Shown piece after piece: positions 46,482 through 55,000 of a DNA stretch of 55,000 nt (the first letter of the stretch is position 1; the number at the start of each line of letters is the position of its first letter). The position numbers and the translations under genes are program-made. Source of the stretch: Paenisporosarcina sp. FSL H8-0542 (GTDB taxonomy: Bacteria; Bacillota; Bacilli; Bacillales_A; Planococcaceae). The notes below the pieces were generated by a model. It saw nothing but the letters and a program-made list of their open reading frames with translations. It was not told the DNA's origin and ran no database searches. The stretch spans positions 545,001 to 600,000 of the forward strand of contig NZ_CP152050.1 in NCBI RefSeq assembly GCF_038632915.1. The letters are read 5' to 3'.

Positions 46482-47432
46482 ATGAGAAACCAAGAGAAAA
46501 TACATGCAATTGTTGATAATATTGAACGAGTAATGATTGGGAAACGTGAAGTTGCCGAGTTAAGTATAGTTGCGTTAATCGCTCAAGGCCATGTATTGCT
46601 TGAAGATGTGCCGGGCGTTGGAAAGACCATGATGGTACGTGCTTTAGCAAAATCTGTTGGTGCTCAATTCAAACGAATTCAATTCACGCCGGATTTATTG
46701 CCATCGGATGTAATTGGTGTATCGATTTACAATCCTAAAGAAATGGAATTCCAATTCAGACCAGGTCCGATAATGGGAAATATCGTATTGGCGGATGAGA
46801 TCAATCGGACTTCCCCTAAAACTCAGTCAGCACTTTTGGAAGGTATGGAAGAAGCAACCGTGACAATTGATGGTGAAACCATGACGATTCCTAAACCGTT
46901 TTTCGTAATGGCCACTCAAAACCCGATAGAATACGAGGGGACATATCCGCTTCCAGAAGCGCAATTGGACCGATTCCTTTTAAAACTTCGCATGGGATAC
47001 CCGTCACACACACAAGAAATTGAAGTATTGAAGCGTGCAGAGAAGTCAGTTCCAATAGAAAACTTGAATTCTGTCATTTCTTTGGAGGATCTGATTCTTA
47101 TGCAAAAAGAAGTAAAAGACATCGTGGTCGACGATACAATTAAAAACTACATCGTCGATTTAGCAAACCGTACAAGAAAAGATTCATATATTTACTTAGG
47201 TGTCAGTCCTCGTGGGTCACTGGCATTGATGAAGGCATCGCAGGCGTTTGCGATGTTGAAGGGAAGAGACTTTGTAACACCTGACGATATTCAATATTTA
47301 GCACCATTTGTTTTCAGCCACCGCATGATTTTACGTTCAGAAGCCCGCTATGATGGCATAACACCAGAGGAAATTGTGGAACGTATCTTAGCCAAAACGA
47401 ATGTTCCAATTAAAAGGTTAGTTAAACAATGA
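46482..47432 (+). CDS. MoxR-family AAA+ ATPase
   Basis: A 316-residue AAA+ ATPase of the MoxR type: Walker A GVGKTMMVRA, Walker B VLADEINRTSPKTQ, sensor 1 MATQNPIEYEGTYPLPEAQLDRF, and sensor 2 in the LGVSPRGSLAL segment. MoxR ATPases are thought to act as chaperones for assembly of complexes, usually with a DUF58 partner, as here. GGGGGAG lies 7 bases before the ATG. First gene of moxR-DUF58-transglutaminase, the arrangement of B. subtilis yeaC-yeaD-yebA; its stop overlaps the next start (ATGA). Confidence 0.94.
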   Translation: MRNQEKIHAIVDNIERVMIGKREVAELSIVALIAQGHVLLEDVPGVGKTMMVRALAKSVGAQFKRIQFTPDLLPSDVIGVSIYNPKEMEFQFRPGPIMGNIVLADEINRTSPKTQSALLEGMEEATVTIDGETMTIPKPFFVMATQNPIEYEGTYPLPEAQLDRFLLKLRMGYPSHTQEIEVLKRAEKSVPIENLNSVISLEDLILMQKEVKDIVVDDTIKNYIVDLANRTRKDSYIYLGVSPRGSLALMKASQAFAMLKGRDFVTPDDIQYLAPFVFSHRMILRSEARYDGITPEEIVERILAKTNVPIKRLVKQ

Positions 47433-48643
47433 AGAAAGCTAACTTGACATGGGCAATTGGAGGACGACTCCTTTTTGTCCTCTTTCTAGTCATTTTTTCG
47501 TTTGCATTTGCCATGTTTCAGGGTGGTTTCGTCAGTTGGTTCATTTTTTACTCAATAGTTCCGTTTGCCTTATATTCCATTGCATTCTTCTTCAGTCCCA
47601 TTTCGAAAATAGAAATTGAGCGCTATATTCAAACTGCTCAAATCCGCAAAGGTGGGAAATTGATTGTGACGGTGAAATTAAAAAGACCGTCACGTTTTCC
47701 AATGCTTTATCTTGTCGTAAAGGAAGTCACTCAAAGTGCATCCCTTATCAGACATGCAAATAAACAATTGAAAACTGTGAAAATGGTAGGGTTTCAACGA
47801 AACATCGAGTGGACCTATGAAATCGATCAGATGCCACGTGGCGAACATTCTTTGGATGGTATTGAAATTTCCGTAAGTGATTTTTTTGGCTGGGTGAAAA
47901 AAACACATGTACTTCCATTAAAACAGACCGTCATCGTTTACCCAAACATAGCGGAAATGATTTATATGCCGATTGAAACTCGATACGATCAAGGCGCCGC
48001 CGCCTCACCATTTACAATTGTTAAGGATACTACGATGGCAACAGGGGTTCGGGACTATCAACCGGGTGACCGGGTTTCTTGGATTCATTGGAAATCATTT
48101 GCCCGCACTCAAACCTTACGTACGAAAGAATTTGAAGATCGACAGTCACAGGATTTGTTCATTATGGTTGACCGAAAACCGTCGGAAAATTTTGAAGAAC
48201 AAATTGAATTGACAGCATCAGTGTTACAAGCAGTTGTTCGAAACCAAGCAAGTGCGGCATTCTTGTCATTAGGTGCCTCTCGCTTTTATTTCCCTGCTGT
48301 TCAAAGTGAGGAACAGCTGCAACGAACGATGTTTCATTTAGCTAAAGTTGAAGCTGATTTGACGCAGCCAATCGAAAAATTATTGCTGAAAGATCCAGCC
48401 ATGTCGAGCGCAACATCCATTTTGCTAATTACTGGTGAATTAACCACAGCATTAATTGAATCAATTCCACGAGCTGCCAAAAACTTACGTCAATGTACTG
48501 TTTTTGTTGTTGTGAAAAAAGGCGAAAAGTTATCGAAACAAGCAATGACATTGCATCAACTTGCTCGTTCGAGAGGAATGATCACGCACGTGCTTTCTCA
48601 AGATCATTTCGCAAATGCCTTTACGGAGGTAGGTCGCAAATGA
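47429..48643 (+). CDS. DUF58 domain-containing membrane protein
   Basis: A 404-residue protein with two N-terminal transmembrane helices (about 10-52), a beta-rich middle and the DUF58 motif YQPGDRVSWIHWKSFARTQTLRTKEFE, then FIMVDRKPSENFEEQIELTAS, recalling a von Willebrand A fold. Partner of MoxR ATPases; function unclear. Overlaps both neighbours by 4 bases, which implies strict stoichiometric translation. Confidence 0.92.
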   Translation: MKKANLTWAIGGRLLFVLFLVIFSFAFAMFQGGFVSWFIFYSIVPFALYSIAFFFSPISKIEIERYIQTAQIRKGGKLIVTVKLKRPSRFPMLYLVVKEVTQSASLIRHANKQLKTVKMVGFQRNIEWTYEIDQMPRGEHSLDGIEISVSDFFGWVKKTHVLPLKQTVIVYPNIAEMIYMPIETRYDQGAAASPFTIVKDTTMATGVRDYQPGDRVSWIHWKSFARTQTLRTKEFEDRQSQDLFIMVDRKPSENFEEQIELTASVLQAVVRNQASAAFLSLGASRFYFPAVQSEEQLQRTMFHLAKVEADLTQPIEKLLLKDPAMSSATSILLITGELTTALIESIPRAAKNLRQCTVFVVVKKGEKLSKQAMTLHQLARSRGMITHVLSQDHFANAFTEVGRK

Positions 48644-50835
48644 AAATTGGACTTCAAAATAAATGGCTACAAGCCTTATTTTATTTACTGGTGTTCTTTC
48701 TATTCCGTGAATGGTTATTACCAGTATTAGAGTTAACCGAAACCAACTATTTATCTATATTCCTAGCTTTCATCGTCTTGTGCTTTGTATTCAGTTTCTT
48801 ATCGGCTCCATGGTGGCTTACGGTTCCTGGAAAACTGGTTTATATTGCCTGGGTCATTGTATTTGTTTATACGGACGAAGTATTTTTCACAAGCGAAGCA
48901 GTTTCATTTTTGTTTGGGGAATTAATGATAAATGTAGGTGCACTTTTCAGTCGTGACTGGTCACTAGTGACTGATTCTTTCCGTACAGTGCTGTTTTTCT
49001 CATTAATATGGATGACAGCATATTTAATACATCACTGGATCAGTATCCGTTTTAACATTTTCTTATTCTTCTTCATGACTGTTGTTTTTATTGCGGCACT
49101 GGATACATTCAGTGCGTATAAAGGTGATGGGGCGATTCTTCGTATCATGATTCTGGGGTTATTATTATCGGGGCTATTAAAAGTAGCGAAAATAATGGAA
49201 CAAAATCAAGTAACCATGACCAGGGAGAAATATGTTTTTCTTGTTATTCCTCTTGTAATGCTAGTTGCATTCAGTGGTTCAATCGGCTATTTACTTCCTA
49301 AAGCCGGACCGATATGGGAAGATCCTGTCCCGTTTATTCAATCGTTTGCTGAAGGAGCAGGTACAGGACCCGGAGGAGCAGTTGGCATCGGGAAAATTGG
49401 CTATGGTGAAGATGACTCCAATTTAGGCGGTGCTTTCAGGTCAGATAATACTGTTGTGTTTGAAGCGATTGTGCAAACACCGCAATATTGGAAGATTGAA
49501 ACGAAGGATACTTACACATCAAAAGGATGGGAACAATCCGTTTCTTCCAATGAAATTCGTAATTATACAGTAGGCGATACGCTGGATACAGGAATTCCAA
49601 CAGGTCTTGAAGAGGATAAAGATGTTGCCAAGTATAATTTCAGCTTGGAATATCCATTCTTAATGTATCCGTATGGTTCCGTGACAGTGGACGCACCTGA
49701 AGGTACAACATTCTCAATATCAAACAATACACAAAAAATCGAGACTTATCGGGAGAACGAAGAAGTCCAATTAAAGGCTTATAGTATAGCTTTCAGTGAA
49801 CCAACTTACAGTTTAAAGGCATTACGTGCAACGACTCACGAAGGTTTGTCTATACTATCTCAAGACTTTTCACGTTATTTACAGTTGCCTGAAGAATTAC
49901 CTGAACGCGTTCGGGAATTGGCTCGAACTATTACTAAAGATGAAACCAATCTATATGATAAAGCTCGGGCAATTGAACGCTATTTTCCACAAAACGCCTT
50001 TGTTTACGATCAACATAATGTTTCCGTTCCAAAAAAAGATGAGGACTATGTAGATCAATTTCTATTTGAAACAAAACGTGGGTATTGTGATAATTTCTCT
50101 ACATCCATGATTATTATGCTCCGTTCTTTAGATATCCCAGCACGGTGGGTTAAAGGATTCGCTGAAGGGCAAGAGCTTCGGACTGAAGATGGGGAAAGAA
50201 TGTACCAAGTTACAAATAATAACGCCCATTCTTGGGTCGAAGCTTATTTGCCAGGAATCGGCTGGATGCCATTCGAACCGACCATTGGTTTTAGTGGAAC
50301 TGGAAATATTGATTTCGATTTGGAGTTAAACTCGACTGATACGCCTGAAAAACCAGTTGTCCCAGCGCAACCGGAAAAACCTGAAACGACAGGCAAAGGA
50401 GAAACTAAACCATTTTCAGAACGATTCACGGATATGATTCAGAACTTTACTGACTGGATGTCGGACAATAAAGGACAAATCATTTTCTGGAGCATCATCG
50501 CACTTTTACTCTCATATATGTTGTTCCGGATTCGAAAAAAATGGATGCCGAAAATCTTGGTTCCTTATTACCGTTTACGTAAAGATAACTGGCAGTCATT
50601 TGAGCATAGCTACCATAGTTTGTTAAAACAGCTTGAGTTGTATGGGATTCAACGGAATGAAGGGCAAACATTGCAAACTTATGCAAAATATGTGGATTCA
50701 TTCTTCGGCTCAAAAGATATGAAAGTATTGACGACAGCTTATGAAAAAGGCTTTTATGGGAAAAATATCGAGTCTCACGAATGGCTTCAACTGAGAGAAA
50801 GTTGGGAAAATTTAATCAATCGCACCAGTGGTTGA
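48640..50835 (+). CDS. Transglutaminase-like membrane protein (TgpA/YebA type)
   Basis: A 731-residue protein. About seven transmembrane helices fill residues 8-225. An extracytoplasmic region follows with a transglutaminase-like core: Cys in ETKRGYCDNFSTSMIIMLRSL, then PARWVKGFAEGQE, His in NNAHSWVEAYLPGIGWMPFEP and the usual catalytic Asp region after it. A Pro-rich linker, one more helix (about 605-622) and a C-terminal DUF4129-like cytosolic tail complete it. It probably modifies envelope proteins. The start ATG 48640 overlaps the DUF58 stop (ATGA) with GGAGGTAGG upstream. Confidence 0.92.
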   Translation: MKIGLQNKWLQALFYLLVFFLFREWLLPVLELTETNYLSIFLAFIVLCFVFSFLSAPWWLTVPGKLVYIAWVIVFVYTDEVFFTSEAVSFLFGELMINVGALFSRDWSLVTDSFRTVLFFSLIWMTAYLIHHWISIRFNIFLFFFMTVVFIAALDTFSAYKGDGAILRIMILGLLLSGLLKVAKIMEQNQVTMTREKYVFLVIPLVMLVAFSGSIGYLLPKAGPIWEDPVPFIQSFAEGAGTGPGGAVGIGKIGYGEDDSNLGGAFRSDNTVVFEAIVQTPQYWKIETKDTYTSKGWEQSVSSNEIRNYTVGDTLDTGIPTGLEEDKDVAKYNFSLEYPFLMYPYGSVTVDAPEGTTFSISNNTQKIETYRENEEVQLKAYSIAFSEPTYSLKALRATTHEGLSILSQDFSRYLQLPEELPERVRELARTITKDETNLYDKARAIERYFPQNAFVYDQHNVSVPKKDEDYVDQFLFETKRGYCDNFSTSMIIMLRSLDIPARWVKGFAEGQELRTEDGERMYQVTNNNAHSWVEAYLPGIGWMPFEPTIGFSGTGNIDFDLELNSTDTPEKPVVPAQPEKPETTGKGETKPFSERFTDMIQNFTDWMSDNKGQIIFWSIIALLLSYMLFRIRKKWMPKILVPYYRLRKDNWQSFEHSYHSLLKQLELYGIQRNEGQTLQTYAKYVDSFFGSKDMKVLTTAYEKGFYGKNIESHEWLQLRESWENLINRTSG

Positions 50836-50885
50836 TTTTAAGGCGGACAACCTGTAGAATTGAGAAAAATTATACAGACCGGTTT

Positions 50886-50958
50886 GCCCTCATATATGTC
50901 CGATAATAAGGTTCGGATGTTTCTACCAAGTCGCCGGAAATGACTTGACTATGAAGGC
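50886..50958 (+). ncRNA. Guanine (purine) riboswitch aptamer upstream of guaA
   Basis: The purine aptamer is readable: P1 GCCCTCATA / TATGAAGGC, then GTTCGGAT, the J2/3 core GTTTCTACC, P3 CAAGTC / GACTTG and the J3/1 GACTATG. The position equivalent to 74 of xpt is C (GACTATG rather than GATTATG), which specifies guanine. The 3' P1 strand is shared with the terminator at 50954-51006, so ligand binding should favour termination or otherwise switch it. Confidence 0.93.
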
Positions 50959-51006
50959 GAATGCACCCATGTCTATTTATGGACATTTATTTGCATTCGC
51001 CTTTTT
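50954..51006 (+). terminator. Expression-platform terminator of the guaA riboswitch
   Basis: AAGGCGAATGCA (50954-50965) pairs with TGCATTCGCCTT (50992-51003), then T residues. An inner TGTCTA/TGGACA arm fills the loop. The 5' arm overlaps the aptamer P1, the normal competition of a transcriptional riboswitch. Confidence 0.88.
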
Positions 51007-51035
51007 AACGAGAAGAGACTTAAATGTCTAGTAGC

Positions 51036-51129
51036 AAGCGTCAGTCTGCACCTAACCTTGAGATATTCAACTGGAACGGTTTTTCCGTTTCATTTCTTTC
51101 AGGGTAGGTCCCAGACTTCAGTGACGTTT
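51036..51129 (+). ncRNA. Unrecognised structured leader between riboswitch and guaA
   Basis: A long imperfect hairpin: AAGCGTCA (51036-51043) with TGACGTTT (51122-51129), GTCTG (51044-51048) with CAGAC (51112-51116), CCTAACC (51051-51057) with GGGTAGG (51102-51108), and an apical GGAACGG-TTTTT-CCGTTTC (51073-51091). It is followed by a terminator. It does not match a riboswitch or T-box consensus I know. Confidence 0.5.
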
Positions 51130-51156
51130 CAGCTTTTCTTGTGTAGAGCAAAAGAG

Positions 51157-51190
51157 CGCGTAGAAAGGTTTTCTTTCATACGCGTTTTTT
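51157..51190 (+). terminator. Second terminator in the guaA leader
   Basis: CGCGTAGAAAG (51157-51167) and CTTTCATACGCG (51173-51184) with a GTTTT loop, then TTTTTT. It lies 46 bases before the guaA start and must be read through for expression. Confidence 0.85.
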
Positions 51191-51235
51191 CTATATTAAA
51201 GGGAGTCCGAAAATCAAAGTGAAGAGGTGGCCATA

Positions 51236-52789
51236 TTGTCAGCAACTCCTATGTTGAAAGAACAAGAAAAAATCGTCGTACTTGACTTTGGTAGTCAATA
51301 CAATCAGTTAATCACTCGCCGTATCCGTGAGTTCGGTGTTTACAGTGAATTACATCCGCATACAGTAACCGCTGAAGATATTAAATCTATGAATGCTACA
51401 GGTATCATTTTCTCAGGTGGTCCAAATTCGGTTTATGATGCAAATGCTTTCCATATTGACCAAGCAATTTTCGATTTAAACATTCCGATTTTAGGAATTT
51501 GCTATGGTATGCAATTAATGTCTCAACATTTTGGTGGGAAAGTTGAAAAAGCTTCTCATCGCGAATACGGTAAAGCTGAAATTTCAGTTGTTAAAGAAAG
51601 TACATTATTCCATGACTTACCGAAGGAACAAATTGTTTGGATGAGTCACGGAGACCACGTGACGGTTGCCCCAGAAGGTTTTGAAGTAATTGCTACAAGC
51701 CCATCATGTGCGGTAGCAGCTATCGCTGATGAATCACGCGGGTTATATGCGGTTCAATTCCACCCTGAAGTACGTCACTCGGTTTACGGTATTGAATTGA
51801 TTCGTCAATTCGTATTTGGTGTTTGTAAAGCTAAAGGTGATTGGTCAATGGAAAGCTTCATTGAGCTTGAAATTGAAAAAATCCGTCAAGAAGTCGGCGA
51901 TAAAAAAGTATTGTGTGCATTAAGCGGCGGAGTGGATTCCTCTGTTGTTGCAGTATTGATTCACAAAGCAATCGGCGATCAATTAACGTGTATGTTTGTC
52001 GACCATGGTTTACTTCGTAAAGGCGAAGCTGAGAGTGTAATGAAGACTTTCGCTGATGGCTTCCATATGAATGTCATTAAAATTGATGCACGTGAGCGGT
52101 TCATGAACAAACTGGCTGGCGTTTCAGATCCTGAAACAAAACGTAAAATTATCGGCAATGAATTCATATATGTATTCGACGATGAAGCAGCAAAACTTGA
52201 AGGGATGGACTTCCTAGCTCAAGGTACGCTTTATACGGATATTATCGAGAGTGGCACAGCTACTGCACAGACTATCAAGTCTCACCACAATGTTGGCGGG
52301 CTTCCTGAAGATATGCAGTTCAAATTAATTGAACCATTAAACACGCTATTTAAAGATGAAGTTCGTGCACTTGGAACAGAGCTTGGAATGCCAGATGAAA
52401 TTGTATGGCGTCAACCATTCCCAGGTCCAGGTCTTGGAATTCGCGTTTTAGGAGCAATTACAGAAGAAAAACTTGAAATCGTTCGTGAATCTGATGCGAT
52501 TTTACGTGAAGAAGTAGCTAAAGCTGGTCTTGAACGAGATATCTGGCAGTACTTCACGGTGTTACCTGACATTCGAAGTGTCGGTGTAATGGGTGATGCA
52601 CGTACTTACGATTATGCTATCGGCATTCGTGCAGTAACTTCAATCGATGGGATGACATCTGACTGGGCTCGTGTGCCTTGGGATGTATTGGAGAAAATCA
52701 GTGTCCGCATCGTCAATGAAGTGCCAAACATCAACCGTGTACTGTATGACATCACGAGCAAGCCACCTGCAACAATTGAGTGGGAATAG
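51236..52789 (+). CDS. guaA: GMP synthase (glutamine-hydrolysing)
   Basis: A 517-residue enzyme converting XMP to GMP with glutamine and ATP. N-terminal class I glutamine amidotransferase: [29 protein letters not shown] (Cys nucleophile), [10 protein letters not shown] (His-Glu). ATP-pyrophosphatase domain: [16 protein letters not shown]-terminal dimerisation domain ending [11 protein letters not shown]. The start is TTG 51236, with GAGGTGG 5 bases upstream; GTG 51227 lies inside that site. The leader carries a guanine riboswitch, so it is probably repressed by guanine. The last 40 bases are duplicated downstream at 53010. Confidence 0.96.
   Translation: MSATPMLKEQEKIVVLDFGSQYNQLITRRIREFGVYSELHPHTVTAEDIKSMNATGIIFSGGPNSVYDANAFHIDQAIFDLNIPILGICYGMQLMSQHFGGKVEKASHREYGKAEISVVKESTLFHDLPKEQIVWMSHGDHVTVAPEGFEVIATSPSCAVAAIADESRGLYAVQFHPEVRHSVYGIELIRQFVFGVCKAKGDWSMESFIELEIEKIRQEVGDKKVLCALSGGVDSSVVAVLIHKAIGDQLTCMFVDHGLLRKGEAESVMKTFADGFHMNVIKIDARERFMNKLAGVSDPETKRKIIGNEFIYVFDDEAAKLEGMDFLAQGTLYTDIIESGTATAQTIKSHHNVGGLPEDMQFKLIEPLNTLFKDEVRALGTELGMPDEIVWRQPFPGPGLGIRVLGAITEEKLEIVRESDAILREEVAKAGLERDIWQYFTVLPDIRSVGVMGDARTYDYAIGIRAVTSIDGMTSDWARVPWDVLEKISVRIVNEVPNINRVLYDITSKPPATIEWE
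52749..52788. repeat. Putative att repeat A, within guaA 3' end
   Basis: 40 bases starting ACATCACGAGCAAGCCACC and ending GAGTGGGAATA. It is repeated at 53010-53049 with one difference (T to A). Confidence 0.75.
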
Positions 52790-52815
52790 TAGGTTGTAAA
52801 GAACTTTTTTGAAAC

Positions 52816-52846
52816 GTCTCAAACCTTGATATATCAGTGTTTATAG
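52816..52846. other. Motif shared with the groEL 3' junction
   Basis: GTCTCAAACCTTGATATATC followed by AGTGTTTATAG. It parallels 14237-14270 (GTCTCGAAAATG-TTGATATATC-AATGCTTTT). Inference: integrase-related arm or junction. Confidence 0.45.
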
Positions 52847-52870
52847 ATGTTTTATTGAAAGTGACTTATA

Positions 52871-52887
52871 CCACCAGCAACAATTGA
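52871..52887. repeat. Partial third copy of the guaA 3' repeat
   Basis: CCACCAGCAACAATTGA, identical to 17 bases of the copy at 53010-53049, including its distinguishing A. Confidence 0.6.
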
Positions 52888-52898
52888 CTATTAACAAA

Positions 52899-52945
52899 TA
52901 CTCTCTTTTATTTGCGATATTTTGCAAATAGAAGGGAGTTTTTTT
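52899..52945 (+). terminator. Terminator downstream of guaA
   Basis: ACTCTCTTTTATTTGC / GCAAATAGAAGGGAGT (G-U pairs allowed) with a GATATTTT loop, then TTTTTTTA. It lies 110 bases from the stop, between repeat copies. Confidence 0.8.
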
Positions 52946-53009
52946 ATGGTTAAAATTGTTGAGTTACTGGATGATTTTCAATGAATCAAAAAATCGAAGG
53001 CAAAATACC

Positions 53010-53049
53010 ACATCACGAGCAAGCCACCAGCAACAATTGAGTGGGAATA
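53010..53049. repeat. Putative att repeat B, copy of guaA 3' end
   Basis: 39 of 40 bases identical to 52749-52788, including the equivalent of the last guaA codons and the first two bases of the stop. It is outside any gene. Confidence 0.75.
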
Positions 53050-53173
53050 AAGAGTTCAGTTGGAAATGAATGTTTATTTCCGAACTATGGAGACATTTTT
53101 TTAATTATTGTTCGGAAAAATGATTGAAACCTCTACAAATAGATGTTATAGTACTATTGTAATTAAATACTGT

Positions 53174-53242
53174 CGTCGTATAAAGTCGGGAATATGGCCC
53201 GAAAGTTTCTACCGAGTTACCGTAAATGACTCGACTACGATT
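53174..53242 (+). ncRNA. Guanine (purine) riboswitch aptamer upstream of pbuG
   Basis: It contains CGTATAAAGTCGGGAATATG, then GCCCGAAAGTTTCTACCGAG and GTAAATGACTCGACTACGA. P2 (TCGGG / CCCGA), P3 (CGAGT / ACTCG) and P1 (TCGTA / TACGA) are all formed. GACTACG gives C at the discriminator, so guanine or hypoxanthine. Controls the permease gene downstream. Confidence 0.96.
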
Positions 53243-53304
53243 TAGAAAGGCGGACCGTTCCGTCTTTCTTACTTCTTATTAACATCGTTAATGGAAGAAA
53301 TCGG

Positions 53305-53336
53305 AGGCATGCGACTTTTTGTTGCATGCCTTTTTG
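53305..53336 (+). terminator. Expression-platform terminator before pbuG
   Basis: AGGCATGC / GCATGCCT stem with T run. An earlier hairpin, AGAAAGGCGGA / TCCGTCTTTCT (53244-53270), lies between aptamer and terminator and may be the switching element. Confidence 0.75.
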
Positions 53337-53505
53337 TTTTTTATAATAGAAAGCATTTAGCGCAAGTCGAATTCAATTCGGTGGTTAACATCTCTATTAA
53401 ACTGGGTATCTGTTTTATAGACTGAGAGTTGAGTTAAGATCTGACGCTGAAACTTAATTATTATAGAGGAAACAAATGTGTACACGACAACACGGAGGAA
53501 AAAAC

Positions 53506-54846
53506 ATGAAAAAGTATTTTCAATTTGAAGAACTCGGAACGAATTATCGTCGCGAGATTATTGGTGGACTAACTACGTTCTTATCGATGGCCTACATTTT
53601 GATCGTCAATCCATTAACTTTGTCACTAAATTCGGTGCCTGATTTACCTGACGCAATGCGCATGAATCCAGGTGCAGTATTTGTAGCAACTGCTTTAGCG
53701 GCAGCTGTCGGTTCTCTCTTTATGGGATTGATAGCCAAGTATCCCATAGCCCTTGCCCCGGGAATGGGATTAAATGCATTCTTTGCTTATACAGTTGTTC
53801 TAACTTACGGAATTCCTTGGCAAACAGCTTTAACAGGTGTTCTATTTTCGGGACTAATTTTTATTGTACTTTCATTATCGGGAATTCGTGAAACCATCAT
53901 CAATGCCATTCCTGCTGAATTAAAATATGCTGTTGGAGCAGGTATCGGTTTGTTCATCACCTTTATCGGCTTACGAAACGCAGGGATAATCGTCAATAAC
54001 GAAGCTACACTAGTTGGATTAGGAGATTTATCTGCAGGAAATACGTTGCTAGCCATCTTTGGATTAGTGTTAACTGTTATCTTTATGGTAAGAGGCGTTA
54101 AAGGTGGTATCTTTTACGGGATGCTATTAACGGCAGTAGCGGGGATGATTTTCAATTTAGTAGATGTTCCTTCTTCTATAGTAAGTAAAGTTCCAAGTGT
54201 GGCTCCAACTTTCGGGGTGGCGTTCGAACCTTTACTGAATGATCCAGGATCATTAATGACCATCCAATTCTTAATTGTAGTACTGACATTCTTATTCGTA
54301 GATTTCTTTGATACTGCAGGTACTCTTGTTGCCGTTGCCAACCAAGCCGGCTTAATGAAAGACAATAAACTTCCGCGTGCGGGTAAAGCATTGCTAGCAG
54401 ATTCACTTGCAACTGTAACGGGAGCGATTTTCGGTACTTCAACGACGACTTCTTATATTGAATCAAGTGCAGGAGTTGCCGCAGGTGCAAGAACGGGATT
54501 TGCAGCAATTGTTACGGGTGTCTTATTCTTATTGGCATTATTCTTCTCACCAGTATTATCCGTAATGACTTCTGCAGTAACAGCACCAGCCTTAATCATT
54601 GTCGGTGTCCTGATGGTTTCATCTTTGAATAAAATTGAATGGAATCGATTTGAAATTGCGGTACCGGCATTTTTAACTATTATTACGATGCCCCTTACGT
54701 ATAGCATCGCTACAGGAATCGCTATGGGATTTGTATTTTATCCGATTACAATGATCTTGAGCGGGAATATTAAAAAGGTTCATCCTATCATGTACGGCAT
54801 GTTCGTTATTTTTATTCTATACTTTGTGTTTGTAGAAGGGCACTAA
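53506..54846 (+). CDS. pbuG: Guanine/hypoxanthine permease, NCS2/AzgA family
   Basis: A 446-residue membrane protein with about 13 helices, importing hypoxanthine/guanine by proton symport. Family motifs: FLSMAYILIVNPLTLS, GLIAKYPIALAPGMGLNAFFAYTVV, then FVDFFDTAGTLVAVANQAG and GTSTTTSYIESSAGVAAGARTG. The start ATG 53506 has CGGAGG upstream. A guanine riboswitch in its leader controls it. pbuG versus pbuO cannot be separated by eye; position after guaA, as in B. subtilis, favours pbuG. Confidence 0.9.
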   Translation: MKKYFQFEELGTNYRREIIGGLTTFLSMAYILIVNPLTLSLNSVPDLPDAMRMNPGAVFVATALAAAVGSLFMGLIAKYPIALAPGMGLNAFFAYTVVLTYGIPWQTALTGVLFSGLIFIVLSLSGIRETIINAIPAELKYAVGAGIGLFITFIGLRNAGIIVNNEATLVGLGDLSAGNTLLAIFGLVLTVIFMVRGVKGGIFYGMLLTAVAGMIFNLVDVPSSIVSKVPSVAPTFGVAFEPLLNDPGSLMTIQFLIVVLTFLFVDFFDTAGTLVAVANQAGLMKDNKLPRAGKALLADSLATVTGAIFGTSTTTSYIESSAGVAAGARTGFAAIVTGVLFLLALFFSPVLSVMTSAVTAPALIIVGVLMVSSLNKIEWNRFEIAVPAFLTIITMPLTYSIATGIAMGFVFYPITMILSGNIKKVHPIMYGMFVIFILYFVFVEGH

Positions 54847-54848
54847 TC

Positions 54849-54898
54849 AATAAAAAAGAAGGACAATACTTTCATTAGTATTGTCCTTCTTTTTTATT
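54849..54898 (+). terminator. Terminator of pbuG
   Basis: A perfect 22-bp stem beginning AATAAAAAAGAAGGACAATA on the 5' side, with a 6-base loop. The rest of the window (54899-55000) shows no gene. Confidence 0.93.
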
Positions 54899-55000
54899 GG
54901 TAGAGAAGCAACGTTTTACTTTATACGATTGTAATAAATTGGTGGTTGAAAAGCTCCTAATATTCTGATAATATAAACCCATAACAAATCTATAAAATAG

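Noticed and set aside
53010-53049. Second guaA end as a split or duplicated gene
   Set aside because: Only 40 bases are duplicated and no guaA reading frame leads into it; an attachment-site duplicate explains it better.

Overview
The window is chromosomal DNA of a low-to-moderate G+C Bacillota, order Bacillales. The gene order matches two Bacillus subtilis backbone blocks: tsaE-tsaB-rimI-tsaD / ydiF / rex-tatA-tatC / ydiL / groES-groEL, and moxR-DUF58-transglutaminase / guaA / pbuG. The best guess is a Planococcaceae member (Sporosarcina-like); this is inference from protein flavour and gene order, not from a search.

Layout: 1-2.25 kb is the 3' part of a 23S rRNA plus 5S rRNA. 2.7-4.4 kb has an S-layer-anchored lytic transglycosylase and tRNA-Asp. 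4.6-7.2 kb is the t6A tRNA-modification operon with rimI. 7.26-7.56 kb is a convergent gap holding a dense DnaA-box cluster. 7.56-14.2 kb holds an ABC-F ATPase, the redox repressor Rex, a minimal Tat translocase, a CPBP protease and the CIRCE-controlled groE operon. 14.2-19.3 kb, directly behind groEL, is accessory DNA: a DUF3189 gene with a stop at codon 5, tiny membrane genes, an XRE regulator pair, a PadR regulator with a split permease under a 38-bp palindrome, several copies of a short intergenic repeat, and a probable integrase remnant. 19.4-22.5 kb carries secreted and surface genes (double IseA-like inhibitor, lipoprotein, VanW). 22.6-27 kb is the zwf-pgi-gnd operon on the minus strand. 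27.4-31.5 kb is mixed (cyclase, DUF1456, aldehyde dehydrogenase remnant, EcsC, DUF4097). 31.6-35.5 kb is a Fur-box-preceded efeO-efeB-efeU iron-uptake operon. 37.7-41.2 kb is a two-gene, probably surface-glycan locus (sialyltransferase-like protein plus HAD-family protein). 42.3-46.3 kb holds exoA, small membrane genes and the NAD salvage pair pncB-nadE. 46.5-50.8 kb is moxR-DUF58-tgpA. 50.9-54.9 kb is purine metabolism: guanine riboswitch, an unrecognised structured leader, guaA, integration-scar repeats at the guaA 3' end, a second guanine riboswitch and a purine permease.

Functional links: EfeB carries a twin-arginine signal, so the TatA/TatC pair encoded here is its likely exporter. The two guanine aptamers let guanine shut down both GMP synthesis and purine uptake. 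TsaE, TsaB and TsaD form one t6A enzyme complex. The most noteworthy non-gene signals are the DnaA-box cluster between tsaD and ydiF, the linked integration scars behind groEL and guaA, the PadR palindrome and the folded leader before guaA.
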